47,812 bases of DNA from Psychrobacter sp. BI730. GTDB taxonomy: Bacteria > Pseudomonadota > Gammaproteobacteria > Pseudomonadales > Moraxellaceae. This document shows, one piece after another, positions 43,140 to 47,812 of the stretch. The stretch covers positions 1 through 47,812 of the forward strand of contig NZ_JAATTV010000020.1 of the NCBI RefSeq assembly GCF_013414195.1, in the 5' to 3' direction. The notes beneath the pieces were generated by a model. The model was not told the origin of the DNA, searched no databases, and worked only from the letters and a program-made list of their open reading frames with translations. The translations under genes and the position numbers were made by a program. Position 1 is the first letter of the stretch. Each line of letters begins with the position of its first letter.

Positions 43140-43378
43140 AGTGCTCTCTCATGTACTGTAGATATTGTGAGCTATAGAAGGTCAAGTAACACTTCATATC
43201 GTTTGGTAATGTAGCATAATAACCCATCAAACGGGGTACGTAAATTTATACATTGAGCAGTGCGGACTGGTATCATAAGCAGTTTTTATTTTGAAATGCT
43301 GCCTGTAGTATTAACGGGTCTATCTGAGTTTTGGATTTTGATTAAAAATTCAAGGCTCATAATTTTGGATAATTTGCG

Positions 43379-44947
43379 ATGCACCTGTCTACTATTAGTC
43401 TACAAAAGCGTTTGAGTACTCACTTAAATCAATTACCGCTATGGCTTACGCTAGTAGCAGCATGGCTTGCAGGGGCTATTTTTTTATTTGCATTATCGCC
43501 TTATGGGTTCTGGCCGCTAGCAATAGTGTCACCAGCGATTTTATATGCGCTGTTGGTGCCAAATATGAGTGGTCGTCGCGCTTTTATTATCGGTGAAGCT
43601 TACGGTATGGGGCTATGGTGCGTCGGCGGCTTTTGGCTCTATACAGCTATCCATGATTATAGCGATACTCCAACGTGGCTCGCATTGATTATGATTGGAT
43701 TGATGGGTCTCGGTATGGGACTGTTTCATGGATTTTTAGCACTAGCCTTTAACCGTATGGTAGGCAAACAACCCTTTTCATTTGCTGCTCTTTGGGTGCT
43801 ACAAGAATGGTTAAAAACTTGGTTATTCACAGGCTTTCCGTGGCTGTTTGTTGGTTATGCGTTTACTGAAGAGTATTGGTTATCGTCCTTAGCACCCGTT
43901 GCTGGTGTTTTTGCCGTCTCTTTTGTTGCCATACTATTGGCTGCAAGTTTAGTAGAGCTACTGCTTCGGCGCAGTAGTTATGCCGTCGTTTCTGTACTGT
44001 TATTGGCCATTAGCACATCATTATGGCTGGTCAATCCGCAATGGACAAAACCTAAGGGCACACCTGATCTGTCAGTGTCATTGATTCAAGGTAATATTTC
44101 ACAAGATATAAAGTGGCTGACTCAATATCAAGTAGAAACGCTAAAGATTTATGCGAAGTTAACGCGCACTGAGTGGGGACGTGATGTTGTGGTGTGGCCT
44201 GAATCATCTATTCCGATGTTTCAGGATGAGGCTGCGGGCTTTATTAGTGAAATGATAGAAATGGCTAATGCGACCAATACGACATGGATAACTGGTATCC
44301 CTTATAAGGATAAAGCGGCATTCAATGCCAGTACGGATAAGTATCCCCCATTTTACAATAGCGTGATTGCTCGAGGTGTAGAAGCGGAAGGCCTATACAA
44401 GAAGCAGCGTCTGGTGCCTTTTGGAGAGTATATTCCATTTGAAGGCGTGCTCGATATTTTCCCAAGTTTGGCCGGTAGTCAGGATATTAAGAGCTATAGT
44501 CGCGGTAGTGATCAGCAGTCACCGCTACAGGTGCGTGGACACAATATAGGGACGGCTATCTGTTATGAGGTAGCTTATCCAGATACCACGCGTAAAAATG
44601 CCATCGATACTGACTTTTTGTTGACGGTCTCTAACGATGCCTGGTTTGGCACTTCAGCAGGACCATTGCAACATTTGCAAATGGTACAAATGCGCGCGCT
44701 TGAGAACGGGCGCTGGTTTATTCGAGCGACCAATACTGGTGTTACCGCTATCATTAACCATAAAGGTCGTATTGTAGAACGCGCACCGCAGTTTGAGCGT
44801 ACTGTACTACGTGGTGAGATACAGGCACGGGTTGGTAACACTCCCTTTATGCTTATGGGAAATTATCCTATCTTGATAATAATAACTCTGTTATTACTAC
44901 TAAGCTATTTTGGCAAAGGTCTAACCACACTTAGAGGACGAGGGTAA
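43379..44947 (+). CDS. lnt: Apolipoprotein N-acyltransferase
   Basis: 522 residues, the usual length. Five to seven N-terminal membrane helices (to about residue 215) are followed by a nitrilase-fold periplasmic domain with the catalytic triad: Glu in VVWPESSIPMF, Lys in LYKKQRLVPFGEYIP and Cys in GTAICYEVAYP. One more helix closes the protein. Lnt adds the third acyl chain to lipoproteins in the inner membrane, needed for Lol-dependent sorting to the outer membrane. The conserved SNDAWFG motif is present. Third member of the lgt-lspA-lnt set on this plasmid. The ATG has only a weak RBS. Confidence 0.96.
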   Translation: MHLSTISLQKRLSTHLNQLPLWLTLVAAWLAGAIFLFALSPYGFWPLAIVSPAILYALLVPNMSGRRAFIIGEAYGMGLWCVGGFWLYTAIHDYSDTPTWLALIMIGLMGLGMGLFHGFLALAFNRMVGKQPFSFAALWVLQEWLKTWLFTGFPWLFVGYAFTEEYWLSSLAPVAGVFAVSFVAILLAASLVELLLRRSSYAVVSVLLLAISTSLWLVNPQWTKPKGTPDLSVSLIQGNISQDIKWLTQYQVETLKIYAKLTRTEWGRDVVVWPESSIPMFQDEAAGFISEMIEMANATNTTWITGIPYKDKAAFNASTDKYPPFYNSVIARGVEAEGLYKKQRLVPFGEYIPFEGVLDIFPSLAGSQDIKSYSRGSDQQSPLQVRGHNIGTAICYEVAYPDTTRKNAIDTDFLLTVSNDAWFGTSAGPLQHLQMVQMRALENGRWFIRATNTGVTAIINHKGRIVERAPQFERTVLRGEIQARVGNTPFMLMGNYPILIIITLLLLLSYFGKGLTTLRGRG

Positions 44948-45133
44948 TAGTAAACTTAATTATAATAATTTAATCAGCGTAAGTTTTTTATTTTTTCTAG
45001 GTAACGTCCTAACGCACGTAAATATAAAAGTTTTAAACTATTGATCACATAAGAACTGATTGAAAAAATTATGTCGACATAAAGCACGCGCCTCATACTT
45101 AAAAAGAGATAGCTATATACGGTCTATCATCTT

Positions 45134-46060
45134 TTAGTTGATACTTTCATTTAATGCACGCGATTTTTGATTGTCATCTGCCTTAATACCAAATTCAATA
45201 GTTGCATGTTGTATATTCTGATGCGCCAAATCTTCCTTAATATTTTCTTTCATAATAAGAGTCTCTTCTAATGTCACATCGCTCTTCGGTACGATATGAA
45301 CTGTCAGAGCATTCTCAGTGGTACTCAAGGCCCAGATGTGCAGATGATGAAAGTTTTGAATAAATTTATAGCTCTCTAAGATAGCAGTGATTTTACTGAG
45401 ATCAACATTTTGAGGTACTCCGTCAATAGCAAGCTTGATACTCTCTTTTAGTAGACCCCAAGTCGATAACAGTATCACGACTGAAATAATCAAGCTAACT
45501 AGAGGATCAACGATATTCCAACTTGTATAGTAAATAATAATGCCCGAGATAACGACACCTACAGAGACCAATGCATCTACCATTAGATGCAAGAAAGCAC
45601 CTTTAACATTAATATCGTCTTTTTGACCTTTGTAGAATGCAAAAGCAGAAACAGTATTTATAAATACACCTATTAGAGCTGTAATAATAATAACTTTTCC
45701 TGCAACTTCCGGTATGGTATCAAATCGACCCAAGGCCTCATACGCAATACCTATAACGATTGTAACTAACAATATGGCGTTAATAAGAGAAGCCATTATA
45801 GAAGCTTTTTTGTAGCCATAGGTATAAAGCGTAGTAGATGCTTTCTGTGCTAATTTCATTCCAATTAACGAGATTATTAAACTGGCAACATCACTTAAGT
45901 TGTGGCTAGCGTCTGCGATTAAAGCTAATGAATTAGTTGAGTAGCCCACTATGAACTCGATGAGCGTAAATGCAGAATTTAGACCAATTCCAATATAGAA
46001 AGCCTTATTCATATTTTTAGGGTTTGGAGCTTGGTGACTGTGGTTATCTGAATTACTCAT
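45134..46060 (-). CDS. czcD: Cation diffusion facilitator (CzcD-like Zn/Cd/Co exporter)
   Basis: 308 residues. A His-containing N-terminus (NSDNHSHQAPN) precedes six membrane helices with the metal-site residues: ADASHNLSDVASLIISLIG in helix 2 (HxxxD) and AFLHLMVDALVSVGVV in helix 5 (HxxxD). This is the CDF pattern for Zn, Cd and Co export by proton exchange. The C-terminal cytoplasmic domain (NFHHLHIWALSTTENALTVH) is the usual metal-sensing dimer domain. AAGGGTAAATT precedes the ATG. It stands alone between lnt (convergent) and an IS relic. No metal-responsive operator is obvious upstream. Confidence 0.92.
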   Translation of the reverse strand: MSNSDNHSHQAPNPKNMNKAFYIGIGLNSAFTLIEFIVGYSTNSLALIADASHNLSDVASLIISLIGMKLAQKASTTLYTYGYKKASIMASLINAILLVTIVIGIAYEALGRFDTIPEVAGKVIIITALIGVFINTVSAFAFYKGQKDDINVKGAFLHLMVDALVSVGVVISGIIIYYTSWNIVDPLVSLIISVVILLSTWGLLKESIKLAIDGVPQNVDLSKITAILESYKFIQNFHHLHIWALSTTENALTVHIVPKSDVTLEETLIMKENIKEDLAHQNIQHATIEFGIKADDNQKSRALNESIN

Positions 46061-46264
46061 AATTTACCCTTGTTTAGGTTGCTGCATTTTATTAAAGGTA
46101 GAAAATAATTTTATTGCATATCTTCTATATTGCACAGTCAATATTGCTCTAATACCGTAGACACACTTATTGTTATCAATAAACTGAGCCACAACTGGAT
46201 TGTATGTCCTATCTCTCCTTGGGCGAAAAAAGCGGCTTTTACTGTAATCTAACTGGCTTACGTA

Positions 46265-46552
46265 AGCTTCTTATTTTCACGTTCAAGCTCTTTAGTATGT
46301 GTAGCTTAGTCTTGAATGTTGGTTAGTATGGTTTCATTAGTGCGCTTTTTATGACATGACCACAATGTTCCAAAAGTAGATTCTATTTTCAGTACTATAA
46401 CTTGAATGGTTGACCACATAGAGGTGTAATCGTTTAATGCTTCAATCAGCATGCGAACGGCGCGTTTTTTAATCTCAGGAGTGTAGGTTTGTCTTTTCAT
46501 TGTCGTATTCTCTCAGAAAGTTGAGTCTCCGACAATCTCGGGGCGGTTCAGA
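46265..46552 (-). mobile_element. IS3-family relic: one end and a broken orfA
   Basis: On the minus strand the sequence starts with the IS end TCTGAACCGCC (46552 inward), followed about 50 bases later by ATG 46500 and MKRQTYTPEIKKRAVRMLIE, an IS3-type OrfA start. The frame then degenerates, stops at 46306, and a final piece (ELERENKKL, about 46260-46290) matches the usual OrfA leucine-zipper end. There is no orfB and no second end. The same terminal sequence survives alone at 10031-10086. Confidence 0.75.
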
Positions 46553-46832
46553 ATAATGATGGGGCTAGAAGCCCCTTATATTTTGTGTAACTTAAATCGT
46601 TATTGAGTACGCTTTGATTAAGGGCAATATACCTTAGCACTGCTAACCGTTTTTGGTTCTATTATATGGTACTGATATAGGAAACAGTGCTTGTTTTGCC
46701 ATGGGCATTTTTTTTGCAGCTTGCTTCTACGTCTGGCTTAAGAAAACAAGCATCTGATGATACTAGAAAGGTACACAGCGTTCGATGATATATATAGTTT
46801 TTTGAGTTTTTTATACATATCCTTTTTTTAGG

Positions 46833-46855
46833 TATAAAAAATCCGATTTTTTATA
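46833..46855 (-). terminator. Terminator-like palindrome behind the partition operon
   Basis: TATAAAAAATC and GATTTTTTATA flank a single C, starting one base after the stop of the RHH gene. It is a perfect 11-bp dyad with T runs, although almost without a loop, so it could act as a terminator or a protein-binding site. Confidence 0.5.
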
Positions 46856-46856
46856 T

Positions 46857-47066
46857 CTATCGTTCAACCAACTTTTCATCAATCATTTCAGTCAACAGCT
46901 CAGTAACCGTTTTTCGGCTTTCAAGCGCGTACCGTTTGAGCGCAATGTGTTTATCTTCATCTAGATTAAAATTCACGCGTACCGTCTTTTTGGGACTGTC
47001 CGTCACATCCGATAGAGCTAACTGATCCTTAACGTTCTTACTAGGGCGACCTGCTGATAAACTCAT
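46857..47066 (-). CDS. parB: Ribbon-helix-helix partition protein (ParB/ParG role)
   Basis: 69 residues: a flexible basic N-terminus (SAGRPSKNVKDQ) then a ribbon-helix-helix (KTVRVNFNLDEDKHIALKRY, then SRKTVTELLTEMIDEKL). This is the structure of small centromere-binding proteins such as ParG and Omega, where the tail stimulates the ParA ATPase. Its GAGGAG RBS overlaps the end of parA, which stops four bases before, so the two are made together. It should bind the GTATATAA repeats upstream of parA, both as centromere and as operator. Confidence 0.85.
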   Translation of the reverse strand: MSLSAGRPSKNVKDQLALSDVTDSPKKTVRVNFNLDEDKHIALKRYALESRKTVTELLTEMIDEKLVER

Positions 47067-47069
47067 GAC

Positions 47070-47708
47070 CTACTCCTCACCAAAAAATGTTTGAATCTCA
47101 CTGACTAATGCAGTTATCTCTTGTATCGCATTGCTGTTAGGCGATTCGGTATCAAATACTGTTTTACCAAGGGCAGCACTGTTAGGATAAGCAACACGCT
47201 GTATAACTCTAGTTTCTAACACTGGAAGATTGTAATCCAGTAGTGCTGTCGCGACTTCCTTACCTATATTGGTGTTTTGAATAGCACGTGATACGACAAA
47301 CGCCGCCTTTAGTTGACCATCCATCATCTCTATACGCTGCTGCACCAGATCAACCAAATCGCTGGTCGCCCAGATATCATAGGGGCTCGGCTGCACCGGA
47401 ATCAATATAAAATCTGCGGCTTTAATAGCTGAAATGGCCAAACTAGTAGCTTGCGGCGATCCATCGATCACCACGTAATCTTTATCAGAAACGCTTTTTA
47501 AATCTTTATCAAGTGTTGGTCTATCAAGCCCGATCACTGGTACCGGATTGTCTTCATCAACCGCTCTCCAGTCACGCGCACTGCCCTGCTGGTCGCTATC
47601 CACCAACAAAACACTATGACCTTTTAGTTGTAAGCCACGAGCCAAATGCGTTGCGATGGTAGTCTTACCGCTACCACCCTTTTGATTTAATACCGCGATT
47701 ACCTTCAT
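47070..47708 (-). CDS. parA: Small ParA-family partition ATPase (type Ib)
   Basis: 212 residues, short form without an N-terminal DNA-binding domain. The deviant Walker A motif KGGSGKTT (residues 10-17), LLVDSDQQGSARDW (Walker A'), DYVVIDGSPQ (Walker B) and VQPSPYDIWA are all present. ParA forms dynamic patches on the nucleoid that move the plasmid bound by its partner. It lies 28 bases from the repeat array, so the array probably contains or overlaps its promoter. Together with the RHH gene this is the only partition system seen. Confidence 0.95.
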   Translation of the reverse strand: MKVIAVLNQKGGSGKTTIATHLARGLQLKGHSVLLVDSDQQGSARDWRAVDEDNPVPVIGLDRPTLDKDLKSVSDKDYVVIDGSPQATSLAISAIKAADFILIPVQPSPYDIWATSDLVDLVQQRIEMMDGQLKAAFVVSRAIQNTNIGKEVATALLDYNLPVLETRVIQRVAYPNSAALGKTVFDTESPNSNAIQEITALVSEIQTFFGEE

Positions 47709-47736
47709 AAATACAGATCCCTGTAGTATGTATTGA

Positions 47737-47812
47737 GTATATAAGTATATAAGTATATAAGTATATAAGTATATAAGTATATAAGTATATAAGTATATAA
47801 GTATATAAGTAT
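47737..47812. repeat. Terminal 8-bp tandem repeat array, right end (candidate parS/operator)
   Basis: Nine perfect GTATATAA copies and a half copy, starting 28 bases upstream of parA and running to the last base. Joined to the left end, the phase breaks by four bases (GTAT then GTATATAA), which is best explained by the assembly being cut and possibly overlapped inside the repeat. Confidence 0.75.

Larger units (their letters stand above)
46061..46856. other. Intergenic DNA with an IS3-family relic
   Basis: The only recognisable content is the degraded IS3-family orfA and its end (about 46265-46552). The rest (46061-46264 and 46553-46832) shows no gene; a T/A-rich block at 46795-46855 contains the partition-operon terminator. 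Confidence 0.6.

Overview
The window looks like one complete, linearised circular plasmid. Both ends run into the same 8-bp repeat (GTATATAA), next to parA at the right end, and there is one replication gene with iterons, one partition operon and one mobilisation locus. The gene families, the AT-rich intergenic DNA and the IS content suggest a Moraxellaceae host, most likely Psychrobacter. That assignment is my recognition of style and families, not a database result.

Layout. 1-9050 is the backbone: the repeat array (probable centromere), a small XRE regulator, a MOBQ-type relaxase (mobA) with an accessory membrane protein and a probable oriT, iterons plus a Rep_3 initiator, a RelB-like antitoxin beside a frameshifted BrnT toxin and its BrnA antitoxin, and a KfrA-like coiled-coil protein. 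9050-11850 is a graveyard: a candidate small RNA, a solo IS3-family end, relics of a second cadA/cadR pair, and a CHAP-domain gene that is one of two copies. 11950-27450 is a copper locus: lgt, a CopRS-type two-component system, Met-rich periplasmic proteins, a cytochrome c with a Met-rich tail, a DUF411 lipoprotein, Tat-exported multicopper oxidase CopA, CopB, a DUF305 membrane protein, a Cu+ P1B-ATPase with three Cys-rich N-terminal modules, tatABC, and an ATP-grasp-like protein of unknown role. 27500-31600 is mobile DNA: an IS982-family element with a nonsense mutation, a 9 x 8-bp microsatellite, a Fic protein and a serine recombinase. 31900-46060 carries a DUF3817 protein, lspA, ccmI-ccmH-ccmG-ccmF, a cadA/cadR pair, the second CHAP copy, a second DUF411 lipoprotein, lnt and a CDF metal exporter. 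46270-47812 holds an IS3-family relic and the parA/RHH partition operon.

How it fits together. The striking theme is that the plasmid carries machines for protein maturation in the envelope as well as metal pumps: all three lipoprotein enzymes (lgt, lspA, lnt), a whole twin-arginine translocase (tatABC), and the haem-ligation half of cytochrome c maturation (ccmFGHI). Each has a visible client on the same plasmid: two DUF411 lipoproteins with lipoboxes, a Tat-signal multicopper oxidase, and a CXXCH cytochrome. I infer a self-supplied package that keeps the periplasmic metal defence being made when metals poison the host's own copies. There are no mating-pair genes, so the plasmid looks mobilisable but not self-transmissible.
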